Assembly (NCBI RefSeq): GCF_001406815.1
Contig: NZ_CVRR01000005.1
Location: 310,001 to 374,000 of the forward strand
DNA: 64,000 nucleotides
Reading direction: 5' to 3'
Source of the DNA: Roseburia faecis
GTDB lineage: Bacteria; Bacillota; Clostridia; Lachnospirales; Lachnospiraceae
Shown: positions 7,609 through 16,759 of the stretch, in pieces
How the letters are laid out: each line of letters starts with the position of its first letter
How positions within the stretch are numbered: position 1 is the stretch's first letter
The notes under the pieces: model-generated
What the model was told of the DNA's origin: nothing
The model's input: only the letters and a program-made list of their open reading frames with translations
Databases searched by the model: none
Program-made: the position numbers and the translations under genes

Positions 7609-9579
7609 CTAGCCTTCCAGCTCCTCAAGCTGCTGGGAAAGTTCCTCCCAGTTTTCCATATCTGCCATGATTTCTTCCTCCAACGCATCGATTTCGCCCT
7701 GAATCTCTGTCAGCTTGGAATAGCTGGACTGATATTCCGGCCGCAGCAGTTCCTGTTTTAAAGCGTCCAGCTTCTCCTCTTTGACTGCCAGTTCTTCCTC
7801 GGCCTTCTTCACTTTTTTTTCAATTTTCGAGCGCTCCTTGCCCGGATTGTAATACGCTTTCTTACCACCGGTTTCCTGTGTGCCTTTGCTCTGCTGAATG
7901 CCACCGTTCTGGCTGATTGCACCGCCTAACGCTGCAGGATTTTTACGATAATCATCCCCGGATTCTGCCGCTTCACGATCCAGTTTTTCCTGATATTCCT
8001 CGTAACCAAACTGATACAGATGTGTCGTGCCGTCCTCAAAAACAAGCAGACGGTTTGCTACCTTGCGCACAAAATACCGGTCATGCGATACGAAGATCAG
8101 CGTGCCGGAGAAATCTTTTAACATACTCTCAAGCGTTTCTTTTCCCACAATATCCATATGGTTGGTTGGCTCATCCAGCACCAGCACATTCGGTCGACGC
8201 TTTAAGATCTTACACAGTGCCAGACGCACCTTCTCCCCACCGGAAAGCATATCAATATTTTTAAATACATCCTCCCCGGTAAACATAAAGGCGCCGAGCG
8301 CATTCCGCGCTTCTGTCTCGGTCAGATTCGGGAACTCATCCCAGAAATCATCCAGCACCGTCTTCCGGCTCGAATACATCGCCATCTGCTGGTCAAAATA
8401 ACCAATCTGCACATTTGTTCCAAAATTGTACTCTCCGGACAGCGGGGCAAGCTGTCCCACCAGGGTTTTTAAAAGTGTCGATTTCCCCAGACCATTTCCA
8501 CCGAGGATTCCCAGCTTTTCCCCTTTTTTCAGATCAAAACTGACCGTAGAAAGCGGATGGTCATATCCAATCGCAAGGTTTGTCACCAAAAGCACATCGT
8601 TTCCGGTTTCTTTGTCCGGCTGGAAATTTGCATGGAATGTCCGGGTATCAAAACGATCCGGAGCTTCGAGTTTTACCATATGTTCAATGGCTTTCTCCTT
8701 GGAATGCGCCATGGACACCTTGGTTGGTTTATTTTTAAACCGGTCAACAATGCGCTGCAATCGTGCAATTTCTTTCTGCTGCGCATTGTAATCTTTCATC
8801 ATCTTATTGTAGTTTTCTTTTTTCCGCTCCATGAAATTGGAGTAATTGCCCGGATAACGGGTCGCTGTGCCGTACTCAATCTCGTACACCACGTCCACCA
8901 CATTGTCCAGAAACATACGGTCATGTGATACCACGACCACAGCCTTCGGATAATTTTTCAGATACGTCTCCAGCCACTCGATCGTTGTGATATCCAGATG
9001 GTTCGTCGGCTCATCCAGAAGCAGAATATCCGGCTTGCTCAACAGCAGCTTGATGAAGGCAATCTTTGTCTGCTGTCCACCGGAAAACTCGGACAGCGGT
9101 TTCTTTCGCTCTTCCTCGGAAAAGCCGAACTTACGGATGATTACATCATACTCTTTTTCAAAATAGTATCCGCCGTCTTCCTTGAATTTTTCTTCCATTG
9201 CGGTATAACGTGTCACGGCCTCTTCGGAATAATCAGTCTCAAGTGCCTGTGCCGCAGCTTCCAGTTCTTTTTTCCGGCGCTCCATCGGAGCAAAGACTTT
9301 ACGCACTTCCTGCTCAAGCGTAACGGAAGGATCTTCAAACGCAATCTGTTTTAAGTAACCGATCTGCGGATTGCCTGCTTTTGCAATAAAAATATCCTCA
9401 TCACTGTCTCTTTTGTCCAGCTCCACATCCCCGTGGATCAGCTTTAAGAGCGTGGTTTTGCCGCAGCCGTTCCGCCCGACGACTGCAATTTTTTCCGTAT
9501 TTCTTATTTCAAAATTGATGTCATGCAGAATCTCTTCATCGGCAAAAGAGACTGCTCCATGGCAGATCTGATATAACAT
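7609..9579 (-). CDS. ABC-F family ATPase
   Basis: A 656-residue soluble protein with two ABC nucleotide-binding domains and no membrane segments, the ABC-F plan of ribosome-acting factors. Walker A motifs are GRNGCGKTT (about 36) and GGNGLGKST (about 359); signature motifs are LSEFSGGQQTKIAF and MLSGGEKVRLAL; Walker B is DILLLDEPTNHLD and VLVLDEPTNHMD. The linker between domains is Lys/Arg rich. A C-terminal coiled coil (about 575-650) is typical of the Uup/YdiF branch. Whether it gives antibiotic resistance or acts in translation quality control cannot be told. It starts 11 bases after the DUF815 gene stops. Confidence 0.93.
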   Translation of the reverse strand: MLYQICHGAVSFADEEILHDINFEIRNTEKIAVVGRNGCGKTTLLKLIHGDVELDKRDSDEDIFIAKAGNPQIGYLKQIAFEDPSVTLEQEVRKVFAPMERRKKELEAAAQALETDYSEEAVTRYTAMEEKFKEDGGYYFEKEYDVIIRKFGFSEEERKKPLSEFSGGQQTKIAFIKLLLSKPDILLLDEPTNHLDITTIEWLETYLKNYPKAVVVVSHDRMFLDNVVDVVYEIEYGTATRYPGNYSNFMERKKENYNKMMKDYNAQQKEIARLQRIVDRFKNKPTKVSMAHSKEKAIEHMVKLEAPDRFDTRTFHANFQPDKETGNDVLLVTNLAIGYDHPLSTVSFDLKKGEKLGILGGNGLGKSTLLKTLVGQLAPLSGEYNFGTNVQIGYFDQQMAMYSSRKTVLDDFWDEFPNLTETEARNALGAFMFTGEDVFKNIDMLSGGEKVRLALCKILKRRPNVLVLDEPTNHMDIVGKETLESMLKDFSGTLIFVSHDRYFVRKVANRLLVFEDGTTHLYQFGYEEYQEKLDREAAESGDDYRKNPAALGGAISQNGGIQQSKGTQETGGKKAYYNPGKERSKIEKKVKKAEEELAVKEEKLDALKQELLRPEYQSSYSKLTEIQGEIDALEEEIMADMENWEELSQQLEELEG

Positions 9580-9590
9580 GTTTTCTCCTT

Positions 9591-10907
9591 TTATTTAAAT
9601 GCATCCGGCTGGGAAGCAAGATAGCTGACAAACTGCTCTGCCGTACGTCCGGAAATGCCTCCATGACTCAATTCCCACTTGTTGGCCTCTGCACGGAGTT
9701 GTTCATCCGGTAAGGTAACCCCTGCTCGTCTTGCCAAATGCAAAACAATATCAAAGTATTCTTTCTGTGTCGGCTTCGAGTAATTAATGGTCACACCAAA
9801 GCGGTTCACCAGAGAAAGTTTCTCTTCAACCGTATCGGAATGGTGACGATCATTGGAATTATCCTGATCGTTTCGGTCATTCCAGCTCTCTTTGATCAGA
9901 TGCCGCCGGTTGGAAGTTGCATAAATCAGAATATTTTCCGGTTTGGTTTCCACACCGCCCTCGATAACAGCTTTTAAGAACTTATACTCAATCTCAAATT
10001 CCTCGAAAGAAAGATCATCCATATAGATGATAAAACGATAGTTTCGGTTTTTGATCTCTGCAATGATTTCAGACAGATACTTAAACTGATGCTTGTAGAT
10101 TTCAATCATACGCAGGCCGTCTTTGTAATACTGGTTGACAATGGCTTTGATACTGGTAGATTTACCGGTACCACTGTCACCAAACAGCAATACATTGTTT
10201 GCTTTCTTTCCCTGTACAAACGCTTCCGTATTGTCTACCAGCTTCTTTTTCTGAATCTCATATCCGACCAGATCGTCCAGCATAACGGTATCCATATTGT
10301 TGATTGCACGGAATGTAAAGTTTCCCTGCGGTGTATCATCAATCCGGAATGCTTTGTTGAGACCAAACATTCCAACACCGTAGTCTTTATAAAAACCAGT
10401 CACTGCATCAAAGAATTCTTTTTCATCCTTTGCCGCCTCCAGTTTTTTGCTTAAAGAGCGGACTTTTTCGCTGACATTTTTGTTGTACATCAGATCCTTT
10501 TTATGGATGGCCTTATAATTGGAAATCTGGCTGAAACAGTTGATTCCCAGATCTTTTTCGATTGGTCCGAAATCATAGTCAAACAAATCTTTAAAAATAC
10601 GGAAATCATTTTCCACCAGTTCATTGACACTTCCATCGCTGGCTCCCACCTTTTCACAGGTCATGCTGAAAGGATTTTCACTCATCATAAGGAAAAATGT
10701 CAGATAATTATGCCACAGATTATCATCAAATCCATAATCTGTTGCCACTTTTAAAATCCGTTTTACCTGCGTATTGATATCGCGGACAAGTCCGGTTTTA
10801 TTATATTCACCGGTCTCATATTTCCCGAATACTTCTCCCATCTGTGCAAGAATTGAATCCTCGTCCAAATCTCCATACATCAGTAACTGTGATATTTCCT
10901 GATACAT
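9591..10907 (-). CDS. DUF815 AAA-type ATP-binding protein
   Basis: A 438-residue protein with an N-terminal helical region of about 200 residues and a C-terminal AAA module. The P-loop is [17 protein letters not shown] at about residue 243 and Walker B is [14 protein letters not shown]; a sensor-1 like [13 protein letters not shown] follows. [18 protein letters not shown] just before the P-loop is the conserved DUF815 lead-in. The family has no settled function. It is the first gene of a pair with the ABC-F protein. Confidence 0.88.
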   Translation of the reverse strand: MYQEISQLLMYGDLDEDSILAQMGEVFGKYETGEYNKTGLVRDINTQVKRILKVATDYGFDDNLWHNYLTFFLMMSENPFSMTCEKVGASDGSVNELVENDFRIFKDLFDYDFGPIEKDLGINCFSQISNYKAIHKKDLMYNKNVSEKVRSLSKKLEAAKDEKEFFDAVTGFYKDYGVGMFGLNKAFRIDDTPQGNFTFRAINNMDTVMLDDLVGYEIQKKKLVDNTEAFVQGKKANNVLLFGDSGTGKSTSIKAIVNQYYKDGLRMIEIYKHQFKYLSEIIAEIKNRNYRFIIYMDDLSFEEFEIEYKFLKAVIEGGVETKPENILIYATSNRRHLIKESWNDRNDQDNSNDRHHSDTVEEKLSLVNRFGVTINYSKPTQKEYFDIVLHLARRAGVTLPDEQLRAEANKWELSHGGISGRTAEQFVSYLASQPDAFK

Positions 10908-10959
10908 TGTATCTCGCCTCTTTCTTTTCTCTTCCTATTTATTTTACCTATATTACACG

Positions 10960-10990
10960 AAAAAAGGGACTTTGTAAACCAAAGTCCCCT
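10960..10990 (-). terminator. Terminator after phoR
   Basis: On the minus strand GGGACTTTG and CAAAGTCCC form a 9-bp stem followed by TTTTTT. Confidence 0.9.
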
Positions 10991-10998
10991 GTATGCAG

Positions 10999-12330
10999 CT
11001 AAAAAGCTACTGTGATCGTTGTTCCTTTTCCCGGCTCACTTTCCAAATGAAGTACCGCATCATGCAGTTCCACAATATGCTTGACGATAGCAAGTCCCAG
11101 TCCCGTACCACCGGTCTGTTTGGATCTGCTTTTATCAACACGGTAAAACCGCTCAAAAATACGTTCCTGCTGGTCTTTTGGAATCCCGATACCATTGTCT
11201 GACACAGAAAGCATCGGCTGTCCTTTTTCATAGTACACACGCACGTGCACCTCACCACCTTCATTATTATAACGGATCGCATTCTGACACAGATTTTCCA
11301 CAAGTTCCGAAATCATGCCCCTATCTGCCCGCAACATACAGGACACGCCTTCATAATACAGCGTTACATTCCGTTTCTGTGCATTCATCTGCAGATTTTT
11401 CACACAGGTACCGGCTACCTCATCCAGATCTACCTGTTCAAAACACAGCAGATTATCTTCACCGCTGTCCAGCTCGGAAAGCCGGATGATATCATTGATA
11501 AGAGAAAGCAGCCGTGTCGCATTCTGCTGGATTTCAAGTGCAAAGCGGGTCTCCTGCTCCGGATCTACCATATGGTTTTCGATCAGCTCCGCATATCCGG
11601 AAATTGCAGTAAGCGGTGTCTTCAGTTCATGGGAAACATTTGCCGTGAAATCCTGCCGTACTTTTGCTGCCATCAGGATATTTTCATGCTGTTTACGAAT
11701 CGTATTTACAAATGGCACAAGTTCTTTGTATACAGGTTCTTCTATGGTATCTTCCATGTTTTCAGCAAGCCGTTCAATCGGATGCAGCAATTGTTTGGTC
11801 AAAAAATGTGCCAGGACAATACAGATGGAAACAATCAGTATCAGTATCAGCATCACAAATGGGGATGCCGCAAGGAACACACTGTAGACACTGCGTGCCT
11901 GTGTTGCCACACGGATAACCGTTCCATTTTCCAAACGGAGCGCATAATAGTAATTGTCCATCTGCATGGTATCCGACCGCCGGACACTTTCTCCCTCCCC
12001 CTGAAACAACGCCTTCTTTACTTCCGGGCGGTTTTTGTGGTTTGGAAGCTGTGAAATATCCAGATCATTATCAAAAAGTACCGTACCATCCTTTGCAATC
12101 CAGGTAACACGCAGGTCTTCCCCGACTTCATAATATTCGGAAAGTGAAACATTTGTATTGTCCGGATCATCAAACAATCCCGTGCCGGAAAGCAGTCTTG
12201 CATTGATCTGCAGATCCTTGCGCACCTGTCCCTGAAACAGTTTATAATAAATACCGGTCATACAGACCATGGTTACAATCACTGCAATACCTGCAATCAG
12301 AATCAGCCGTAAATTGATTCGTTTCTTCAT
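10999..12330 (-). CDS. phoR: Sensor histidine kinase, PhoR-like
   Basis: A 443-residue membrane kinase paired with the response regulator nine bases upstream. Membrane segments lie at about 8-30 and 150-172, with an extracytoplasmic domain between. HisKA contains VSHELKTPLTAISGYAEL (the phospho-accepting His), and the HATPase domain has the N box NLCQNAIRYNNEGGEV, DNGIGIPKDQQERIFERFYR and GGTGLGLAIVKHIVE. Its position after pstB-phoU and the response regulator, together with PhoP-type boxes at the locus, supports phosphate sensing. Confidence 0.9.
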   Translation of the reverse strand: MKKRINLRLILIAGIAVIVTMVCMTGIYYKLFQGQVRKDLQINARLLSGTGLFDDPDNTNVSLSEYYEVGEDLRVTWIAKDGTVLFDNDLDISQLPNHKNRPEVKKALFQGEGESVRRSDTMQMDNYYYALRLENGTVIRVATQARSVYSVFLAASPFVMLILILIVSICIVLAHFLTKQLLHPIERLAENMEDTIEEPVYKELVPFVNTIRKQHENILMAAKVRQDFTANVSHELKTPLTAISGYAELIENHMVDPEQETRFALEIQQNATRLLSLINDIIRLSELDSGEDNLLCFEQVDLDEVAGTCVKNLQMNAQKRNVTLYYEGVSCMLRADRGMISELVENLCQNAIRYNNEGGEVHVRVYYEKGQPMLSVSDNGIGIPKDQQERIFERFYRVDKSRSKQTGGTGLGLAIVKHIVELHDAVLHLESEPGKGTTITVAF

Positions 12331-12339
12331 AACAGCTCC

Positions 12340-13008
12340 TTACTCTATCACATATCCCACATTTCGAACGGTACGGATTTTGCTTCCCGCTTCTCCAAGC
12401 TTCTGCCGCAGTGTCTTGATATGCATATCAACGGTACGGGATTCCCCTTCAAATTCCGTTCCCCATACATGACGCATGATGACCTCTCTGGACAATACAA
12501 CACTCGGATTGGTCATCAGCAGACGAAGCAGTTCATACTCCTTAAACGTCAGCTCTACCGGTTTGTCGTCTACAAAAACCATATGGCGTTCGTGATCCAG
12601 TGTAATATTTTCAACCTGCAGGATCTTGACATCCTCCGTCTCCGTCCGCCGCAAAAGTGCTTTTACTCTCGTAATCAGCTCCATAATAGAAAATGGTTTC
12701 TTAATATAATCATCCGCACCTTCATCCAGTCCTTTGATCATATCCATTTCTGCGGTCTTTGCTGTCACCATAATAATTGGCAGTTTCTTTGTTGCAGGAT
12801 TTTTCCGCAGTTTACGCACGATATCATACCCACTCTCATCCGGAAGCATAACATCCAAAAGCACCAGATCCGGCATAATATCCTCCAGTTTTTTATAAAA
12901 TGTAGTTGCCTTTTCAAATGCGCAGACCATATAATTGCTGTTTTTCAATGCAATTGTCTCAATCTCTCTGATATTTTCATCATCTTCTACGATATAAATC
13001 AATGCCAT
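12340..13008 (-). CDS. phoP: OmpR-family response regulator, PhoP-like
   Basis: A 222-residue regulator with an N-terminal receiver (LVLLDVMLPDESGYDIV carrying the phospho-Asp near residue 52, and IMVTAKT, KPFSIMEL) and a C-terminal winged helix (LTFKEYELLRLLMTNP and SRTVDMHIKTLRQKL). It most probably binds the TTTACA direct repeats found ahead of pstS, pstB and its own gene. Its own promoter lies between phoU and phoP, so it can be made without read-through from pstB-phoU. Confidence 0.92.
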   Translation of the reverse strand: MALIYIVEDDENIREIETIALKNSNYMVCAFEKATTFYKKLEDIMPDLVLLDVMLPDESGYDIVRKLRKNPATKKLPIIMVTAKTAEMDMIKGLDEGADDYIKKPFSIMELITRVKALLRRTETEDVKILQVENITLDHERHMVFVDDKPVELTFKEYELLRLLMTNPSVVLSREVIMRHVWGTEFEGESRTVDMHIKTLRQKLGEAGSKIRTVRNVGYVIE

Positions 13009-13110
13009 AACTTTTCCCTCTGTCTATCTTTATATATATCTCTGCAACATCAAGCAGGACGGCCATGCCTGCACAAGACCGCCCTCTCACACGTATTCTA
13101 TCTGTTTCTT

Positions 13111-13166
13111 ATCATAGCATACGACATGTAAAATCCAAAGTATCGTTTATGTAAAATTTATGTAAA
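13111..13166 (-). promoter_or_regulatory. PhoP-box promoter of phoP-phoR
   Basis: TTTACA hexamers (written TGTAAA on the plus strand) start at 13127, 13150 and 13161, spacings 23 and 11, one helical turn apart. A TATGAT -10 lies at 13111-13116, ten bases from the nearest hexamer. No good -35 is present, as expected of an activator-dependent promoter. Confidence 0.7.
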
Positions 13167-13179
13167 ATTCTATCCACTG

Positions 13180-13833
13180 TCAGGATTCTTTTATTTCTTT
13201 TTTATCATTCAATGCAAAGATAACCCATTCTGCAATATTGGTCGCGTGGTCTCCGATTCGTTCAAAATATTTTGCAACCATCAGCATATCCGCCGCCTGC
13301 TCGCCTTTTTCCGGATCATGCCGGATCAGTTCAATGATATCTGCCTTATTTTTATCAAACAGGTCATCTACAATATCATCATGCCTGATGACTTCCTGTG
13401 CCTTATTCATATCCTTTTCCACATATGCTTCGATGCTGCGGATCAACATAATTACGGTTTCACTCGCCATCTTTTTGATGTCATCCAGATTCAGCACATA
13501 CGGTTCTTTTGAAAGCATGATTGTGATTTCCGAGATATCTGCTGCATGGTCTCCGATTCGTTCCATATCCGTTACCATCTTCATGGCTGCGGAAATCACA
13601 CGCAGATCCCTTGCAACCGGTTGTTGCTGCATCAGCAGATTAAAACAGATGTTTTCAATTTTCTTCTGTTCATGATCCACATCAGAATCTGAATTCATGA
13701 TTTTTTCTGCAAGCTGCGCATTCTGAGCTATCAATGCTTCTATTGCTTTCTGGATGGAATCCTCGATCATGGTTCCCATATACATCATTTCCTGATTGAG
13801 CAGTCTAAGCTGCTCGTCGAACTTTGAGCGCAT
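13180..13833 (-). CDS. phoU: Phosphate-signalling protein PhoU
   Basis: A 217-residue all-helical cytosolic protein made of two PhoU repeats: MVTDMERIGDHAADISEI at about residue 81 and MVAKYFERIGDHATNIAEW at about 183, both carrying the E-x(2,3)-D metal-binding pattern. PhoU links Pst transport to the PhoR kinase and damps phosphate uptake. Its ATG overlaps the pstB stop by one base. Confidence 0.96.
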   Translation of the reverse strand: MRSKFDEQLRLLNQEMMYMGTMIEDSIQKAIEALIAQNAQLAEKIMNSDSDVDHEQKKIENICFNLLMQQQPVARDLRVISAAMKMVTDMERIGDHAADISEITIMLSKEPYVLNLDDIKKMASETVIMLIRSIEAYVEKDMNKAQEVIRHDDIVDDLFDKNKADIIELIRHDPEKGEQAADMLMVAKYFERIGDHATNIAEWVIFALNDKKEIKES

Positions 13834-14594
13834 TAACCAAACCTCCCTGTAATATAATCTTCTGTCCGTTTATCCTTCGGATAAGAAAAAATTGTTTTCG
13901 TATCGCCAAACTCAACCATTTCCCCTACAAGGAAAAATGCCGTATCATCCGATACACGCACTGCCTGCTGCATATTATGGGTAACAACAACTACCGTGTA
14001 TTTCTTTTTCAGATCCTCCATCAATTCTTCAATCTTTGATGTGGAAATCGGATCCAGTGCAGATGTCGGCTCATCCATCAGCAGAACCTCAGGCTGTACG
14101 GCAAGTGCACGGGCAATACAGATACGCTGCTGCTGTCCACCGGAAAGACCCAGAGCGGATTTCTTTAAACGATCCTTGACCTCATCAAAAATAGCTGCTC
14201 CGCGCAGACTTTCTTCAACGATGGCATCCAGTTTTGACTTATCTTTCATTCCATGTACACGCGGACCATATGCAATGTTGTCATAAATACTCATCGGAAA
14301 CGGGTTCGGCTGCTGAAACACCATGCCAATTCTTTTCCGAAGAACGGTTGTATCTACGCCTTCCGCATAGATATCCTCATCATCCAGTTTCACTTCTCCT
14401 GTGATTCTCACGCCATCCACCAGATCATTCATCCGGTTTAATGTTTTTAAGAATGTTGATTTTCCACATCCGGACGGTCCGATAAAAGCGGTCACGCAAT
14501 TCTCACGAATATTCATGTTTACATCCTTGAGTGCATGGTTTTCACCGTAATACAGGTTCAGATCACGGACAGTAATTTTTGTTCGTTTTTCCAT
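13833..14594 (-). CDS. pstB: Phosphate ABC transporter ATP-binding protein PstB
   Basis: A 253-residue ATPase of the high-affinity phosphate importer. Walker A is [19 protein letters not shown], the Q loop [12 protein letters not shown], the signature [15 protein letters not shown] and Walker [14 protein letters not shown]. PstB is usually directly after pstA; here about 6 kb of unrelated genes separate them. It therefore relies on its own promoter, which carries a PhoP box array. Confidence 0.97.
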   Translation of the reverse strand: MEKRTKITVRDLNLYYGENHALKDVNMNIRENCVTAFIGPSGCGKSTFLKTLNRMNDLVDGVRITGEVKLDDEDIYAEGVDTTVLRKRIGMVFQQPNPFPMSIYDNIAYGPRVHGMKDKSKLDAIVEESLRGAAIFDEVKDRLKKSALGLSGGQQQRICIARALAVQPEVLLMDEPTSALDPISTSKIEELMEDLKKKYTVVVVTHNMQQAVRVSDDTAFFLVGEMVEFGDTKTIFSYPKDKRTEDYITGRFG

Positions 14595-14659
14595 GTTTCT
14601 CTCCTCATCTGCAATGGTTTTCTCTCACTGCAATTATCCATTTCTTAGGATTTATGAAT

Positions 14660-14734
14660 ATTATAAAGAGAGATTGTAAAATGCACTGGACTGGGAATGT
14701 AAAATTTTTGCAAAATCAATGTAATGGATGTAAA
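14660..14734 (-). promoter_or_regulatory. PhoP-box promoter of pstB-phoU
   Basis: TTTACA-like hexamers (plus-strand TGTAAA, TGTAAA, TGCAAA, TGTAAT, TGTAAA) start at 14675, 14698, 14709, 14720 and 14729, spacings 23, 11, 11 and 9. A perfect TATAAT at 14660-14665 lies nine bases from the first hexamer. This is the same geometry as the pstS promoter. Confidence 0.8.
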
Positions 14735-14877
14735 GTTTCTTGATACGCCAAATTTGCAGGTTGATGTTTTAAATATAAGATTTCTCTAAGTGACGTAAGA
14801 AGGGGGGACATTTCTTCCTGTTGGTTGGAGAAAATATAATTGAAAGACATCCCGATAAATTAATTGATGATAAGGCC

Positions 14878-15143
14878 CGGTATCTATAGATGAAAAATTA
14901 AAGCCTAAGGTGACGTTTTCCCGAAATTTTAATGCTAGAAATCTGGACATGTCACCTATATGGTAAAAATTGCTTCTCCGGATACCGCTTTTTTCATAAA
15001 AGTGGTACCTGAAGAAGCAATTTTTGATCTATAGAGACTTTCCGGTATCTAAATATTAAATTTTCGGTATATAGGTACCACAACGGTATCTTTTACATGA
15101 ATTTTATCGGCATAGAAACCACGACGATATCTTTCCGATGAAT
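14878..15143. repeat. Composite repeat element, copy B
   Basis: Same order of parts as the element at 7203-7608: CCGGTATCTATAG; AGGTGAC/GTCACCT inverted repeat (14908-14957); a near-perfect 28-bp hairpin at 14965-15025 whose inner arm GATACCGCTTTT is shared with copy A but whose outer arm is different; then three 40-bp units starting at 15029, 15069 and 15110. On the minus strand the array begins directly at the stop codon of the DUF1275 gene. Bases 14735-14877 hold nothing recognisable. Confidence 0.8.
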
Positions 15144-15830
15144 TTACCGGTCCATCTTTTCCACAAACATGAGCAGAAAACTGATCAGAAGCAGTCCGCT
15201 CGATACCCAGATCATATGATATCCAAACCGGATAGAGAGATTTCCTCCAATACCAGCCCCGAGTCCGAAAAATAAAATAATGCCAAAATAATACAGTGCC
15301 TTTTTTAATTTTTCTGTGTCATGGGTCTGCAGATAACCGGTAAATGCTTCTGTTCCACTACGAAGATTTCCGATGCACATTGTGCTTGCATAAGAATATC
15401 CGCTTACTTTCCGGAACGTCTGTACCTGCATTGCACATGCAAACGATACCAGTACGGTAGCCAGCAGATCCAGGTGTTTTGGCATGAATCCAACAAAAAA
15501 CAGAATCACAATTTCCATCAAAAGCACACCCTGCCGCCAGTGCAGTTTCTTAGCATATTTAAAGATCACATGAATCTTCTCTGCAAAGAAAACGCCCGAC
15601 GCAAATGCCAGAAGCGGTAATAAGTATCGTAACACATCCAGCCATTCTCCCATCATCAGGTGCGTACTCATCAAAACAATATTTCCCGTCTGTGCGTTGG
15701 AAAATACTTCCTCACGCGTAAAGTATGTATACGCATCCTGAAAACCTCCGGACAGTGCCAAAAACACACTTGTGACAAATGCTTCCGACATTTGGACGTC
15801 CGCATTTGTCTTAGGATTTCCTAGTTTCAT
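15144..15830 (-). CDS. DUF1275 (YoaK-type) membrane protein
   Basis: A protein of about 228 residues with roughly six membrane segments. It starts KLGNPKTNADVQMSEAFV and carries the family block GGFQDAYTYFTREEVFSNAQTGN followed by RYLLPLLAFASGVF; CIGNLRSGTEAF repeats the motif in the second half. The ATG at 15830 is favoured over the GTG one codon earlier by an AGAAGGA site. The family is widespread and its substrate unknown. It is the gene closest to pstB in the insert that splits the pst operon. Confidence 0.85.
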   Translation of the reverse strand: MKLGNPKTNADVQMSEAFVTSVFLALSGGFQDAYTYFTREEVFSNAQTGNIVLMSTHLMMGEWLDVLRYLLPLLAFASGVFFAEKIHVIFKYAKKLHWRQGVLLMEIVILFFVGFMPKHLDLLATVLVSFACAMQVQTFRKVSGYSYASTMCIGNLRSGTEAFTGYLQTHDTEKLKKALYYFGIILFFGLGAGIGGNLSIRFGYHMIWVSSGLLLISFLLMFVEKMDR

Positions 15831-15903
15831 CACTTCACATCCTTCTTTTTAATATATAAACTCTATATATTATAGTGTGCTTTTATACAAAATTCAACCT
15901 AAA

Positions 15904-16338
15904 TTATAAGAATGACCGCATATGAATGCTTAATTCTTCTTCCTGTTTTATCAATTTCTTTGCAATATCCTTTGTTTCCTCATCTGCAGCCTGATACTGG
16001 TTCAGATAACGGCTTAAAGATTTTACTCCCATGTTACAGCCGTCCGTTATCAGATCTGCGATCGTTGCATCCGATTCATCCATGGCAAGTTTTACATTTG
16101 TTTTCATCCAGGACATTCCCTGTGCCATCGGATTTGGATCTTTTCCCGTATCGTGACATTGTTCGAGTTTATTCTGAATTTCTTCTTTCAGTTTTTCATG
16201 CCCTTCTTTACATATTTCCAGCAGTTTTTTTAATTTTTCATTGGTGGTTTTTTCGAGGACCTCCCCGATGGATGCCGTTCCCATCTTGATTCCCGCATCA
16301 CATTCTCTCAATAATTTTATAGTATCCGGTTCCGTCAT
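15904..16338 (-). CDS. Helical hypothetical protein, ferritin-like
   Basis: A 144-residue all-helical soluble protein with a strong AAAGGAGGAAG ribosome site. The sequence has heptad-like helices (ECDAGIKMGTASIGEVLEKT, then KLKKLLEICKEGHEKLKEE), and an HxxxxxE pair reminiscent of DUF2383-type ferritin-like bundles, but metal ligands are incomplete. Two Cys residues (about 13 and 43) lie in helices. Function is unknown. Confidence 0.7.
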   Translation of the reverse strand: MTEPDTIKLLRECDAGIKMGTASIGEVLEKTTNEKLKKLLEICKEGHEKLKEEIQNKLEQCHDTGKDPNPMAQGMSWMKTNVKLAMDESDATIADLITDGCNMGVKSLSRYLNQYQAADEETKDIAKKLIKQEEELSIHMRSFL

Positions 16339-16424
16339 TTCTTCCTCCTTTATGAAATTGGTTTATTACGGTTTCCGTAATGATTGTCATTCATAAGTAT
16401 TCCCGGATTTTCTGTTAAATATTT

Positions 16425-16748
16425 TCAGGCACCTTTTCTTACTATAAATTTCTCATTATATGTTGTTACGGCTTTCAGCCACCCGTTTGCTGCTTTTTTA
16501 TCACCACTTGACTGGGCGAGGGCGTAACCGCTTACTAACAGGTCAAGGTAATACGTGTTGTACTCATCATTCAGGACACGTTTTTTGACCTCGTCCATTT
16601 CCCTGGTGACACCCTGGGCAAGTACCTCTTTTTTAAAACGGGAATTGCCCTGGTAAATACTCCGGAGTACCTGGGACCCGATCATGTTTTTGTTTGCGAT
16701 ATCCCTTTGCCCCTTCTGGGTACCGTAGTATCTTCGATCTCCAGCCAT
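16425..16748 (-). CDS. Small hypothetical protein behind Fic
   Basis: A 107-residue basic protein starting MAGDRRYYGTQKGQ and ending KFIVRKGA, mostly helical, with no membrane segment. It begins 12 bases after the Fic gene, so the two are probably co-transcribed. It could be a partner or antidote of Fic, but the Fic protein already carries its own inhibitory motif. Not recognised. Confidence 0.55.
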   Translation of the reverse strand: MAGDRRYYGTQKGQRDIANKNMIGSQVLRSIYQGNSRFKKEVLAQGVTREMDEVKKRVLNDEYNTYYLDLLVSGYALAQSSGDKKAANGWLKAVTTYNEKFIVRKGA

Positions 16749-16759
16749 TACTGCCAGTT

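Noticed and set aside
16425-16748. Antitoxin of the Fic protein
   Set aside because: The Fic protein already has an internal [ST]xxxE[GN] inhibitory helix, and the small protein lacks that motif, so it was left as hypothetical.
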